In this document: positions 48,561 through 62,200 of the stretch, piece after piece | Layout of the letters: each line of letters starts with the position of its first letter | Numbering within the stretch: the stretch's first letter is position 1 | Assembly: GCA_964036045.1 (NCBI GenBank) | Contig: CAXIWF010000168.1 | Span: 124,001 to 188,000, forward strand | DNA: 64,000 nt | Direction of reading: 5' to 3' | Source of the DNA: Eutreptiella sp. 'Long Island Sound 2002' | Taxonomy: Eukaryota; Euglenozoa; Euglenophyceae; Eutreptiales; Eutreptiaceae | Position numbers and translations under genes: made by a program | The notes under the pieces: generated by a model | Seen by the model: the letters and a program-made list of their open reading frames with translations, nothing else | The model's database searches: none | What the model was told of the DNA's origin: nothing

Positions 48561-50370
48561 CGAGAATTTTCCGAGAGTTTTTCGTCAATTTTCCGAGAAT
48601 TTTCCGAGAATTTTCCGAGAATTTTCCGAGAATTTTCCGAGAATTTTCCGAGAATTTTCCGAGAATTTTCCGAGAATTTTCCGAGAATTTTCCGTCAATT
48701 TTCCGAGAATTTTCCGAGAATTTTCCGAGAATTTTCCGAGAATTTTCTGAGAATTTTCTGAGAATTTTCCGAGAATTTTCCGAGAATTTTCCGAGAATTT
48801 TCCGAGAATTTTCCGAGAATTTTCCGAGAATTTTCCGAGAATTTTCCGAGAATTTTCCGAGAATTTTCCGAGAATTTTCCGAGAATTTTCCGAGAATTTT
48901 CCGGGAATTTTCCGAGAATTTTCCGAGAATTTTCCGAGAATTTTCCGAGAATTTTCCGAGAATTTTCCGAGAATTTTCCAAGAATTTTCCGAGAATTTTC
49001 CGAGAATTTTCCGAGAATTTTCCGAGAATTTTCCGAGAATTTTCCGAGAATTTTCCAAGAATTTTCCGTCAATTTTCCGAGAATTTTTCGAGAATTTTCC
49101 GAGAATTTTCCGTCAATTTTCCGAGAATTTTCCGAGAATTTTCCGAGAATTTTCCGAGAATTTTCCGAGAATTTTCCGAGAATTTTCCGAGAATTTTCCG
49201 AGAATTTTCCGAGAATTTTCCGAGAATTTTCCGAGAGTTTTTCGTCAATTTTCCGAGAATTTTCCGAGAATTTTCCGAGAATTTTCCGAGAATTTTCCGA
49301 GAATTTTCCGAGAATTTTCCGAGCATTTTCCGAGAATTTTCCGAGAATTTTCCGAGAATTTTCCGTCAATTTTCCGAGAATTTTCCGAGAATTTTCCGAT
49401 AATTTTCTGAGAATTTTCCGAGAATTTTCCGAGAATTTTCCGAGAATTTTCCGAGAATTTTCCGAGAATTTTCCGAGAATTTTCCGAGAATTTTCCGAGA
49501 ATTTTCCGAGAATTTTCCAAGAATTTTCCGTCAATTTTCCGAGAATTTTTCGAGAATTTTCCGAGAATTTTCCGTCAATTTTCCGAGAATTTTCCGAGAA
49601 TTTTCCGAGAATTTTCCGAGAATTTTCCGAGAATTTTCCGAGAATTTTCCGAGAATTTTCCAAGAATTTTCCGAGAATTTTCCGAGAATTTTCCGAGAAT
49701 TTTCCGAGAGTTTTTCGTCAATTTTCCGAGAATTTTCCGAGAATTTTCCGAGAATTTTCCGAGAATTTTCCGAGAATTTTCCGAGAATTTTCCGAGAATT
49801 TTCCGAGAATTTTCCGAGAATTTTCCGAGAATTTTCCGTCAATTTTCCGAGAATTTTCCGAGAATTTTCCGAGAATTTTCCGAGAATTTTCCGAGAATTT
49901 TCCGAGAATTTTCCGAGAATTTTCCGAGAATTTTCCGGGAATTTTCGGAGAATTTTCCGAGAATTTTCCGAGAATTTTCCGAGAATTTTCCGAGAATTTT
50001 CCGAGAATTTTCCGAGAATTTTCCGAGAATTTTCCGAGAATTTTCCGAGAATTTTCCGAGAATTTTCCGAGAATTTTCCGAGAATTTTCCGTCAGTTTTC
50101 CGAGAATTTTCCGAGAATTTTCCGAGAATTTTCCGAGAATTTTCCGAGAATTTTCCGAGAATTTTCCGAGAATTTTCCGAGAATTTTCCGAGAATTTTCT
50201 GAGAATTTTTCGAGAATTTTCCGAGAATTTTCCGTCAATTTTCCGAGAATTTTCCGAGAATTTTCCGAGAATTTTCCGAGAATTTTCCGAGAATTTTCCG
50301 AGAATTTTCCGAGAATTTTCCGAGAATTTTCCGAGAATTTTCCGAGAATTTTCCGAGAATTTTCCGAGAA

Positions 50371-50382
50371 TTTTTCTGAGAG
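50371..50382. repeat. 12-bp monomer TTTTTCTGAGAG before TTTTTCGTCAA
   Basis: One extra T. It modifies the usual GAGAGTTTTTCGTCAA landmark and is shared with 52,858-52,869. Confidence 0.94.
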
Positions 50383-52857
50383 TTTTTCGTCAATTTTCCG
50401 AGAATTTTCCGAGAATTTTCCGAGAATTTTCCGAGAATTTTCCGAGAATTTTCCGAGAATTTTCCGAGAATTTTCCGAGAATTTTCCGAGAATTTTCCGA
50501 GAATTTTCCGAGAATTTTCCGAGAATTTTCCGGGAATTTTCCGAGAATTTTCCGAGAATTTTCCGAGAATTTTCCGAGAATTTTCCGAGAATTTTCCGAG
50601 AATTTTCCGAGAATTTTCCGAGAATTTTCCGAGAATTTTCCGAGAATTTTCTGAGAATTTTCCGAGAATTTTCCGAGAATTTTCCGAGAATTTTCCGTCA
50701 ATTTTCCGAGAATTTTCCGAGAATTTTCCGAGAATTTTCCGAGAATTTTCCGAGAATTTTCCGAGAATTTTCCGAGAATTTTCCGAGAATTTTCCGAGAA
50801 TTTTTCGAGAATTTTCCGAGAATTTTCCGTCAATTTTCCGAGAATTTTCCGAGAATTTTCCGAGAATTTTCCGAGAATTTTCCGAGAATTTTCCGAGAAT
50901 TTTCCGAGAATTTTCCGAGAATTTTCCGAGAATTTTCCGAGAGTTTTTCGTCAATTTTCCGAGAATTTTCCGAGAATTTTCCGAGAATTTTCCGAGAATT
51001 TTCCGAGAATTTTCCGAGAATTTTCCGAGAATTTTCCGAGAATTTTCCGAGAATTTTCCGTCAATTTTCCGAGAATTTTCCGAGAATTTTCCGAGAATTT
51101 TCCGAGAATTTTCTGAGAATTTTCTGAGAATTTTCCGAGAATTTTCCGAGAATTTTCCGAGAATTTTCCGAGAATTTTCCGAGAATTTTCCGAGAATTTT
51201 CCGGGAATTTTCCGAGAATTTTCCGAGAATTTTCCGAGAATTTTCCGAGAATTTTCCGAGAATTTTCCGAGAATTTTCCAAGAATTTTCCGAGAATTTTC
51301 CGAGAATTTTCCGAGAATTTTCCGAGAATTTTCCGAGAATTTTCCGAGAATTTTCCGAGAATTTTCCAAGAATTTTCCGTCAATTTTCCGAGAATTTTTC
51401 GAGAATTTTCCGAGAATTTTCCGTCAATTTTCCGAGAATTTTCCGAGAATTTTCCGAGAATTTTCCGAGAATTTTCCGAGAATTTCCCGAGAATTTTCCG
51501 AGAATTTTCCGAGAATTTTCCGAGAATTTTCCGAGAGTTTTTCGTCAATTTTCCGAGAATTTTCCGAGAATTTTCCGAGAATTTTCCGAGAATTTTCCGA
51601 GAATTTTCCGAGAATTTTCCGAGAATTTTCCGAGAATTTTCCGAGAATTTTCCGAGAATTTTCCGTCAATTTTCCGAGAATTTTCCGAGAATTTTCCGAT
51701 AATTTTCTGAGAATTTTCCGAGAATTTTCCGAGAATTTTCCGAGAATTTTCCGAGAATTTTCCGAGAATTTTCCGAGAATTTTCCGAGAATTTTCCGAGA
51801 ATTTTCCGAGAATTTTCCGAGAATTTTCCGAGAATTTTCCGAGAATTTTCCGGGAATTTTCCGAGAATTTTCCGAGAATTTTCCGAGAATTTTCCGAGAA
51901 TTTTCCGAGAATTTTCCGAGAATTTTCCAAGAATTTTCCGAGAATTTTCCGAGAATTTTCCGAGAATTTTCCGAGAATTTTCCGAGAATTTTCCGAGAAT
52001 TTTCCGAGAATTTTCCAAGAATTTTCCGTCAATTTTCCGAGAATTTTTCGAGAATTTTCCGAGAATTTTCCGTCAATTTTCCGAGAATTTTCCGAGAATT
52101 TTCCGAGAATTTTCCGAGAATTTTCCGAGAATTTTCCGAGAATTTTCCGAGAATTTTCCAAGAATTTTCCGAGAATTTTGCGAGAATTTTCCGAGAATTT
52201 TCCGAGAGTTTTTCGTCAATTTTCCGAGAATTTTCCGAGAATTTTCCGAGAATTTTCCGAGAATTTTCCGAGAATTTTCCGAGAATTTTCCGAGAATTTT
52301 CCGAGAATTTTCCGAGAATTTTCCGTCAATTTTCCGAGAATTTTCCGAGAATTTTCCGAGAATTTTCCGAGAATTTTCCGAGAATTTTCCGAGAATTTTC
52401 CGAGAATTTTCCGAGAATTTTCCGAGAATTTTCCGGGAATTTTCGGAGAATTTTCCGAGAATTTTCCGAGAATTTTCCGAGAATTTTCCGAGAATTTTCC
52501 GAGAATTTTCCGAGAATTTTCCGAGAATTTTCCGAGAATTTTCCGAGAATTTTCCGAGAATTTTCCGAGAATTTTCCGTCAGTTTTCCGAGAATTTTCCG
52601 AGAATTTTCCGAGAATTTTCCGAGAATTTTCCGAGAATTTTCCGAGAATTTTCCGAGAATTTTCCGAGAATTTTCCGAGAATTTTCTGAGAATTTTTCGA
52701 GAATTTTCCGAGAATTTTCCGTCAATTTTCCGAGAATTTTCCGAGAATTTTCCGAGAATTTTCCGAGAATTTTCCGAGAATTTTCCGAGAATTTTCCGAG
52801 AATTTTCCGAGAATTTTCCGAGAATTTTCCGAGAATTTTCCGAGAATTTTCCGAGAA

Positions 52858-52869
52858 TTTTTCTGAGAG
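52858..52869. repeat. 12-bp monomer TTTTTCTGAGAG before TTTTTCGTCAA
   Basis: Second occurrence, 2,487 bp after the first. Confidence 0.94.
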
Positions 52870-53229
52870 TTTTTCGTCAATTTTCCGAGAATTTTCCGAG
52901 AATTTTCCGAGAATTTTCCGAGAATTTTCCGAGAATTTTCCGAGAATTTTCCGAGAATTTTCCGGGAATTTTCCGAGAATTTTCCGAGAATTTTCCGAGA
53001 ATTTTCCGAGAATTTTCCGAGAATTTTCCGAGAATTTTCCGAGAATTTTCCGAGAATTTTCCGAGAATTTTCCGAGAATTTTCTGAGAATTTTCCGAGAA
53101 TTTTCCGAGAATTTTCCGAGAATTTTCCGTCAATTTTCCGAGAATTTTCCGAGAATTTTCCGAGAATTTTCCGAGAATTTTCCGAGAATTTTCCGAGAAT
53201 TTTCCGAGAATTTTCCGAGAATTTTCCGA

Positions 53230-56200
53230 GAATTTTCCGAGAATTTTTCGAGAATTTTCCGAGAATTTTCCGTCAATTTTCCGAGAATTTTCCGAGAATT
53301 TTCCGAGAATTTTCCGAGAATTTTCCGAGAATTTTCCGAGAATTTTCCGAGAATTTTCCGAGAATTTTCCGAGAGTTTTTCGTCAATTTTCCGAGAATTT
53401 TCCGAGAATTTTCCGAGAATTTTCCGAGAATTTTCCGAGAATTTTCCGAGAATTTTCCGAGAATTTTCCGAGAATTTTCCGAGAATTTTCCGTCAATTTT
53501 CCGAGAATTTTCCGAGAATTTTCCGAGAATTTTCCGAGAATTTTCTGAGAATTTTCTGAGAATTTTCCGAGAATTTTCCGAGAATTTTCCGAGAATTTTC
53601 CGAGAATTTTCCGAGAATTTTCCGAGAATTTTCCGGGAATTTTCCGAGAATTTTCCGAGAATTTTCCGAGAATTTTCCGAGAATTTTCCGAGAATTTTCC
53701 GAGAATTTTCCAAGAATTTTCCGAGAATTTTCCGAGAATTTTCCGAGAATTTTCCGAGAATTTTCCGAGAATTTTCCGAGAATTTTGCGAGAATTTTCCA
53801 AGAATTTTCCGTCAATTTTCCGAGAATTTTTCGAGAATTTTCCGAGAATTTTCCGTCAATTTTCCGAGAATTTTCCGAGAATTTTCCGAGAATTTTCCGA
53901 GAATTTTCCGAGAATTTTCCGAGCATTTTCCGAGAATTTTCCGAGAATTTTCCGAGAATTTTCCGAGAATTTTCCGAGAATTTTCCGAGAGTTTTTCGTC
54001 AATTTTCCGAGAATTTTCCGAGAATTTTCCGAGAATTTTCCGAGAATTTTCCGAGAATTTTCCGAGAATTTTCCGAGAATTTTCCGAGAATTTTCCGAGA
54101 ATTTTCCGAGAATTTTCCGAGAATTTTCCGAGAATTTTCCGAGAATTTTCCGAGAATTTTCCGAGAATTTTCCGTCAGTTTTCCGAGAATTTTCCGAGAA
54201 TTTTCCGAGAATTTTCCGAGAATTTTCCGAGAATTTTCCGAGAATTTTCCGAGAATTTTCCGAGAATTTTCCGAGAATTTTCCGAGAATTTTTCGAGAAT
54301 TTTCCGAGAATTTTCCGTCAATTTTCCGAGAATTTTCCGAGAATTTTCCGAGAATTTTCCGAGAATTTTCCGAGAATTTTCCGAGAATTTTCCGAGAATT
54401 TTCCGAGAATTTTCCGAGAATTTTCCGAGAATTTTCCGAGAATTTTCCGAGAGTTTTTCGTCAATTTTCCGAGAATTTTCCGAGAATTTTCCGAGAATTT
54501 TCCGAGAATTTTCCGAGAATTTTCCGAGAATTTTCCGAGAATTTTCCGAGAATTTTCCGAGAATTTTCCGAGAATTTTCCGGGAATTTTCCGAGAATTTT
54601 CCGAGAATTTTCCGAGAATTTCCCGAGAATTTTCCGAAAATTTTCCGAGAATTTTCCGAGAATTTTCCGAGAATTTTCCGAGAATTTTCCGAGAATTTTC
54701 CGAGAATTTTCCGAGAATTTTCCGAGAATTTTCCGTCAATTTTCCGAGAATTTTCCGAGAATTTTCCGAGAATTTTCCGAGAATTTTCCGAGAATTTTCT
54801 GAGAATTTTCCGAGAATTTTCCGAGAATTTTCCGAGAATTTTCCGAGAATTTTTCGAGAATTTTCCGAGAATTTTCCGTCAATTTTCCGAGAATTTTCCG
54901 AGAATTTTCCGAGAATTTTCCGAGAATTTTCCGAGAATTTTCCGAGAATTTTCCGAAAATTTTCCGAGAATTTTCCGAGAATTTTCCGAGAATTTTCCGA
55001 GAGTTTTTCGTCAATTTTCCGAGAATTTTCCGAGAATTTTCCGAGAATTTTCCGAGAATTTTCTGAGAATTTTCCGAGAATTTTCCGAGAATTTTCCGAG
55101 AATTTTCCGAGAATTTTCCGAGAATTTTCCGTCAATTTTCCGAGAATTTTCCGAGAATTTTCCGAGAAATTTCCGAGAGGTTTCCGAGAATTTTCCGAGA
55201 ATTTTCTGAGAATTTTCCGAGAATTTTCCGAGAATTTTCCGTCAATTTTCCTAGAATTTTCCGAGAATTTTCCGAGAATTTTCTGAGAATTTTCTGAGAA
55301 TTTTCCGAGAATTTTCCGAGAATTTTCCGAGAATTTTCCGAGAATTTTCCGAGAATTTTCCGAGAATTTTCCAAGAATTTTCCGAGAATTTTCCGAGAAT
55401 TTTCCGAGAATTTTCCGGGAATTTTCCGAGAATTTTCCGAGAATTTTCCGAGAATTTTCCGAGAATTTTCCGAGAATTTTCCGTCAATTTTCCCAGAATT
55501 TTCCGAGAATTTTCCCAGAATTTTCCGGGAATTTTCCGAGAATTTTCCGAGAATTTTCCGAGAATTTTCCGAGAATTTTCCGAGAATTTTCCGAGAATTT
55601 TCCTAGAATTTTCTGAGAATTTTCCGAGAATTTTCCGTCAATTTTCCCAGAATTTTCCGAGAATTTTCCCAGAATTTTCCGGGAATTTTCCGAGAAATTT
55701 CCGAGAATTTTCCGAGAATTTTCCGAGAATTTTCCGAGAATTTTCCGAGAATTTTCCTAGAATTTTCTGAGAATTTTCCCAGAATTTTCCGAGAATTTTC
55801 CCAGAATTTTCCGGGAATTTTCCGAGAATTTTCCGAGAATTTTCCGAGAATTTTCCGAGAATTTTCCGAGAATTTTCCGAGAATTTTCCTAGAATTTTCT
55901 GAGACTTTTCCGAGAATTTTCGGAGAATTTTCCGAGATTTTTCCGAGAATTTTCCGATAATTTTCCGATAATTTTCCGAGAATTTTCCGAGAATTTTCCG
56001 AGAATTTTCCAAGAATTTTCCGAGAATTTTCCGAGAATTTTCCGAGAATTTTCCGGGAACTTTCCGAGAATTTTCTGAGAATTTTCGGAGAATTTTCCGA
56101 GAATTTTCCGAGAATTTTCGGAGAATTTTTCGAGAATTTTCCGAGAATTTTCCGTCAATTTTCCGAGAATTTTCCGAGAATTTTCCGAGAATTTTCCGAG

Positions 56201-59200
56201 AATTTTCCGAGAATTTTCCGAGAATTTTCCGAGAATTTTCCGAGAATTTTCCGAGAATTTTCCGAGAATTTTCCGAGAATTTTCCGAGAATTTTCCGAGA
56301 GTTTTTCGTCAATTTTCCGAGAATTTTCCGAGAATTTTCCGAGAATTTTCCGAGAATTTTCCGAGAATTTTCCGAGAATTTTCCGAGAATTTTCCGAGAA
56401 TTTTCCGAGAATTTTCCGAGAATTTTCCGTCAATTTTCGGAGAATTTTCCGAGAATTTTCCGAGAATTTTCCGAGAATTTTCTGAGAATTTTCTGAGAAT
56501 TTTCCGAGAATTTTCCGAGAATTTTCCGAGAATTTTCCGAGAATTTTCCGTCAATTTTCCGAGAATTTTCCGAGAATTTTCCGAGAATTTTCCGAGAATT
56601 TTCCGAGAATTTTCCGAGAATTTTCCGAGAATTTTCCGAGAATTTTCCGAGAATTTTCCGAGAATTTTCCGAGAATTTTCCGAGAATTTTCCGAGAATTT
56701 TCCGGGAATTTTCCGAGAATTTTCCGAGAATTTTCCGAGAATTTTCCGAGAATTTTCCGAGAATTTTCCAAGAATTTTCCGAGAATTTTCCGAGAATTTT
56801 CCGAGAATTTTCCGAGAATTTTCCGAGAATTTTCCGAGAATTTTGCGAGAATTTTCCAAGAATTTTCCGTCAATTTTCCGAGAATTTTTCGAGAATTTTC
56901 CGAGAATTTTCCGTCAATTTTCCAAGAATTTTCCGAGAATTTTCCGAGAATTTTCCGAGAATTTTCCGAGAATTTTCCGAGAATTTTCCGAGAATTTTCC
57001 GAGAATTTTCCGAGAATTTTCCGAGAATTTTCCGAGAGTTTTTCGTCAATTTTCCGAGAATTTTCCGAGAATTTTCCGAGAATTTTCCGAGAATTTTCCG
57101 AGAATTTTCCGAGAATTTTCCGAGAATTTTCCGAGAATTTTCCGAGAATTTTCCGTCAATTTTCCGAGAATTTTCCGAGAATTTTCCGAGAATTTTCTGA
57201 GAATTTTCTGAGAATTTTCGGAGAATTTTCCGAGAATTTTCCGAGAATTTTCCGAGAATTTTCCGTCAATTTTCCGAGAATTTTCCGAGAATTTTCCGAG
57301 AATTTTCCGAGAATTTTCCGAGAATTTTCCGAGAATTTTCCGAGAATTTTCGGAGAATTTTCCGAGAATTTTCCGAGAATTTTCCGAGAATTTTCCGGGA
57401 ATTTTCCGAGAATTTTCCGAGAATTTTCCGAGAATTTTCCGAGAATTTTCCGAGAATTTTCCGAGAATTTTCCGAGAATTTTCCGAGAATTTTCCGAGAA
57501 TTTTCCGAGAATTTTCCGAGAATTTTCCGAGAATTTTCCGAGAATTTTCCGTCAGTTTTCCGAGAATTTTCCGAGAATTTTCCGAGAATTTTCCGAGAAT
57601 TTTCCGAGAATTTTCCGAGAATTTTCCGAGAATTTTCCGAGAATTTTCCGAGAATTTTCCGAGAATTTTTCGAGAATTTTCCGAGAATTTTCCGTCAATT
57701 TTCCGAGAATTTTCCGAGAATTTTCCGAGAATTTTCCGAGAATTTTCCGAGAATTTTCCGAGAATTTTCCGAGAATTTTCGGAGAATTTTCCGAGAATTT
57801 TCCGAGAATTTTCCGAGAATTTTCCGAGAATTTTCCGAGAGTTTTTCGTCAATTTTCCGAGAATTTTCCGAGAATTTTCCGAGAATTTTCCGAGAATTTT
57901 CCGAGAATTTTCCGAGAATTTTCCGAGAATTTTCCGAGAATTTTCCGAGAATTTTCCGAGAATTTTCCGAGAATTTTCCGAGAATTTTCCGAGAATTTTC
58001 CGGGAATTTTCCGAGAATTTTCCGAGAATTTTCCGAGAATTTTCCGAGAATTTTCCGAGAATTTTCCGAGAATTTTCCGAGAATTTTCCGAGAATTTTCC
58101 GAGAATTTTCCGAGAATTTTCCGAGAATTTTCCGAGAATTTTCCGAGAATTTTCCGAGAATTTTCCGTCAATTTTCCGAGAATTTTCCGAGAATTTTCCG
58201 AGAATTTTCCGAGAATTTTCCGAGAATTTTCCGAGAATTTTCCGAGAATTTTCCGAGAATTTTCCGAGAATTTTTCGAGAATTTTCCGAGAATTTTCCGT
58301 CAATTTTCCGAGAATTTTCCGAGAATTTTCCGAGAATTTTCCGAGAATTTTCCGAGAATTTTCCGAGAATTTTCCGAGAATTTTCCGAGAATTTTCCGAG
58401 AATTTTCCGAGAATTTTCCGAGAGTTTTTCGTCAATTTTCCGAGAATTTTCCGAGAATTTTCCGAGAATTTTCCGAGAATTTTCCGAGAATTTTCCGAGA
58501 ATTTTCCGAGAATTTTCCGAGAATTTTCCGAGAATTTTCCGAGAATTTTCCGTCAATTTTCCGAGAATTTTCCAAGAATTTTCCGAGAATTTTCCGAGAA
58601 TTTTCTGAGAATTTTCTGAGAATTTTCCGAGAATTTTCCGAGAATTTTCCGAGAATTTTCCGAGAATTTTCCGAGAATTTTCCGAGAATTTTCCGGGAAT
58701 TTTCCGAGAATTTTCCGAGAATTTTCCGAGAATTTTCCGAGAATTTTCCGAGAATTTTCCGAGAATTTTCCAAGAATTTTCCGAGAATTTTCCGAGAATT
58801 TTCCGAGAATTTTCCGAGAATTTTCCGAGAATTTTCCGAGAATTTTCCGAGAATTTTCCAAGAATTTTCCGTCAATTTTCCGAAAATTTTCGGAGAATTT
58901 TCCGAGAATTTTCCGTCAATTTTCCGAGAATTTTCCGAGAATTTTCCGAGAATTTTCCGAGAATTTTCCGAGCATTTTCCGAGAATTTTCCGAGAATTTT
59001 CCGAGAATTTTCCGAGAATTTTCCGTCAATTTTCCGAGAATTTTCCGAGAATTTTCCGAGAATTTTTCGAGAATTTTCCGAGAATTTTCCGTCAATTTTC
59101 CGAGAATTTTCCGAGAATTTTCCGAGAATTTTCCGAGAATTTTCCGAGAATTTTCCGAGAATTTTCCGAGAATTTTCCGAGAATTTTCCGAGAGTTTTTC

Positions 59201-62200
59201 GTCAATTTTCCGAGAATTTTCCGAGAATTTTCCGAGAATTTTCCGAGAATTTTCCGAGAATTTTCCGAGAATTTTCCGAGAATTTTCCGAGAATTTTCCG
59301 AGAATTTTCCGTCAATTTTCCGAGAATTTTCCGAGAATTTTCCGAGAATTTTCCGAGAATTTTCTGAGAATTTTCTGAGAATTTTCCGAGAATTTTCCGA
59401 GAATTTTCCGAGAATTTTCCGAGAATTTTCCGAGAATTTTCCGAGAATTTTCCGGGAATTTTCCGAGAATTTTCCGAGAATTTTCCGAGAATTTTCCGAG
59501 AATTTTCCGAGAATTTTCCGAGAATTTTCCAAGAATTTTCCGAGAATTTTCCGAGAATTTTCCGAGAATTTTCCGAGAATTTTCCGAGAATTTTCCGAGA
59601 ATTTTGCGAGAATTTTCCAAGAATTTTCCGTCAATTTTCCGAGAATTTTTCGAGAATTTTCCGAGAATTTTCCGTCAATTTTCCGAGAATTTTCCGAGAA
59701 TTTTCCGAGAATTTTCCGAGAATTTTCCGAGAATTTTCCGAGCATTTTCCGAGAATTTTCCGAGAATTTTCCGAGAATTTTCCGAGAATTTTCCGAGAAT
59801 TTTCCGAGAGTTTTTCGTCAATTTTCCGAGAATTTTCCGAGAATTTTCCGAGAATTTTCCGAGAATTTTCCGAGAATTTTCCGAGAATTTTCCGAGAATT
59901 TTCCGAGAATTTTCCGAGAATTTTCCGAGAATTTTCCGAGAATTTTCCGAGAATTTTCCGAGAATTTTCCGAGAATTTTCCGAGAATTTTCCGTCAGTTT
60001 TCCGAGAATTTTCCGAGAATTTTCCGAGAATTTTCCGAGAATTTTCCGAGAATTTTCCGAGAATTTTCCGAGAATTTTCCGAGAATTTTCCGAGAATTTT
60101 CCGAGAATTTTTCGAGAATTTTCCGAGAATTTTCCGTCAATTTTCCGAGAATTTTCCGAGAATTTTCCGAGAATTTTCCGAGAATTTTCCGAGAATTTTC
60201 CGAGAATTTTCCGAGAATTTTCCGAGAATTTTCCGAGAATTTTCCGAGAATTTTCCGAGAATTTTCCGAGAGTTTTTCGTCAATTTTCCGAGAATTTTCC
60301 GAGAATTTTCCGAGAATTTTCCGAGAATTTTCCGAGAATTTTCCGAGAATTTTCCGAGAATTTTCCGAGAATTTTCCGAGAATTTTCCGAGAATTTTCCG
60401 GGAATTTTCCGAGAATTTTCCGAGAATTTTCCGAGAATTTCCCGAGAATTTTCCGAAAATTTTCCGAGAATTTTCCGAGAATTTTCCGAGAATTTTCCGA
60501 GAATTTTCCGAGAATTTTCCGAGAATTTTCCGAGAATTTTCCGAGAATTTTCCGTCAATTTTCCGAGAATTTTCCGAGAATTTTCCGAGAATTTTCCGAG
60601 AATTTTCCGAGAATTTTCTGAGAATTTTCCGAGAATTTTCCGAGAATTTTCCGAGAATTTTCCGAGAATTTTTCGAGAATTTTCCGAGAATTTTCCGTCA
60701 ATTTTCCGAGAATTTTCCGAGAATTTTCCGAGAATTTTCCGAGAATTTTCCGAGAATTTTCCGAGAATTTTCCGAAAATTTTCCGAGAATTTTCCGAGAA
60801 TTTTCCGAGAATTTTCCGAGAGTTTTTCGTCAATTTTCCGAGAATTTTCCGAGAATTTTCCGAGAATTTTCCGAGAATTTTCTGAGAATTTTCCGAGAAT
60901 TTTCCGAGAATTTTCCGAGAATTTTCCGAGAATTTTCCGAGAATTTTCCGTCAATTTTCCGAGAATTTTCCGAGAATTTTCCGAGAAATTTCCGAGAGGT
61001 TTCCGAGAATTTTCCGAGAATTTTCTGAGAATTTTCCGAGAATTTTCCGAGAATTTTCCGTCAATTTTCCTAGAATTTTCCGAGAATTTTCCGAGAATTT
61101 TCCGAGAATTTTCTGAGAATTTTCTGAGAATTTTCCGAGAATTTTCCGAGAATTTTCCGAGAATTTTCCGAGAATTTTCCGAGAATTTTCCGAGAATTTT
61201 CCAAGAATTTTCCGAGAATTTTCCGAGAATTTTCCGAGAATTTTCCGGGAATTTTCCGAGAATTTTCCGAGAATTTTCCGAGAATTTTCCGAGAATTTTC
61301 CGAGAATTTTCCGTCAATTTTCCCAGAATTTTCCGAGAATTTTCCCAGAATTTTCCGGGAATTTTCCGAGAATTTTCCGAGAATTTTCCGAGAATTTTCC
61401 GAGAATTTTCCGAGAATTTTCCGAGAATTTTCCTAGAATTTTCTGAGAATTTTCCGAGAATTTTCCGTCAATTTTCCCAGAATTTTCCGAGAATTTTCCC
61501 AGAATTTTCCGGGAATTTTCCGAGAAATTTCCGAGAATTTTCCGAGAATTTTCCGAGAATTTTCCGAGAATTTTCCGAGAATTTTCCTAGAATTTTCTGA
61601 GAATTTTCCCAGAATTTTCCGAGAATTTTCCCAGAATTTTCCGGGAATTTTCCGAGAATTTTCCGAGAATTTTCCGAGAATTTTCCGAGAATTTTCCGAG
61701 AATTTTCCGAGAATTTTCCTAGAATTTTCTGAGACTTTTCCGAGAATTTTCGGAGAATTTTCCGAGATTTTTCCGAGAATTTTCCGATAATTTTCCGATA
61801 ATTTTCCGAGAATTTTCCGAGAATTTTCCGAGAATTTTCCAAGAATTTTCCGAGAATTTTCCGAGAATTTTCCGAGAATTTTCCGGGAACTTTCCGAGAA
61901 TTTTCTGAGAATTTTCGGAGAATTTTCCGAGAATTTTCCGAGAATTTTCGGAGAATTTTTCGAGAATTTTCCGAGAATTTTCCGTCAATTTTCCGAGAAT
62001 TTTCCGAGAATTTTCCGAGAATTTTCCGAGAATTTTCCGAGAATTTTCCGAGAATTTTCCGAGAATTTTCCGAGAATTTTCCGAGAATTTTCCGAGAATT
62101 TTCCGAGAATTTTCCGAGAATTTTCCGAGAGTTTTTCGTCAATTTTCCGAGAATTTTCCGAGAATTTTCCGAGAATTTTCCGAGAATTTTCCGAGAATTT

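Larger units (their letters stand above)
48560..53230. repeat. 2.49-kb tandem doublet built from a TTTTTCG-marked cassette
   Basis: GAGAGTTTTTCGTCAA is at 49,706 and 52,204 and CCGGGAATTTTCGG at 49,937 and 52,435, an offset of 2,498 bp. GTCAGTTTTCC is at 50,091 and 52,578 and the 12-bp monomer at 50,371 and 52,858, an offset of 2,487 bp. These equal 227 and 226 monomers plus one base, and the base is the 12-bp monomer. A cassette of TTTTTCGAGAA, one consensus unit, then TTTTCCGTCAA recurs near 49,085, 49,545, 50,205, 50,800, 51,395, 52,045 and 52,690. GAGAGTTTTTCGTCAA recurs every 0.46-0.7 kb. Confidence 0.89.
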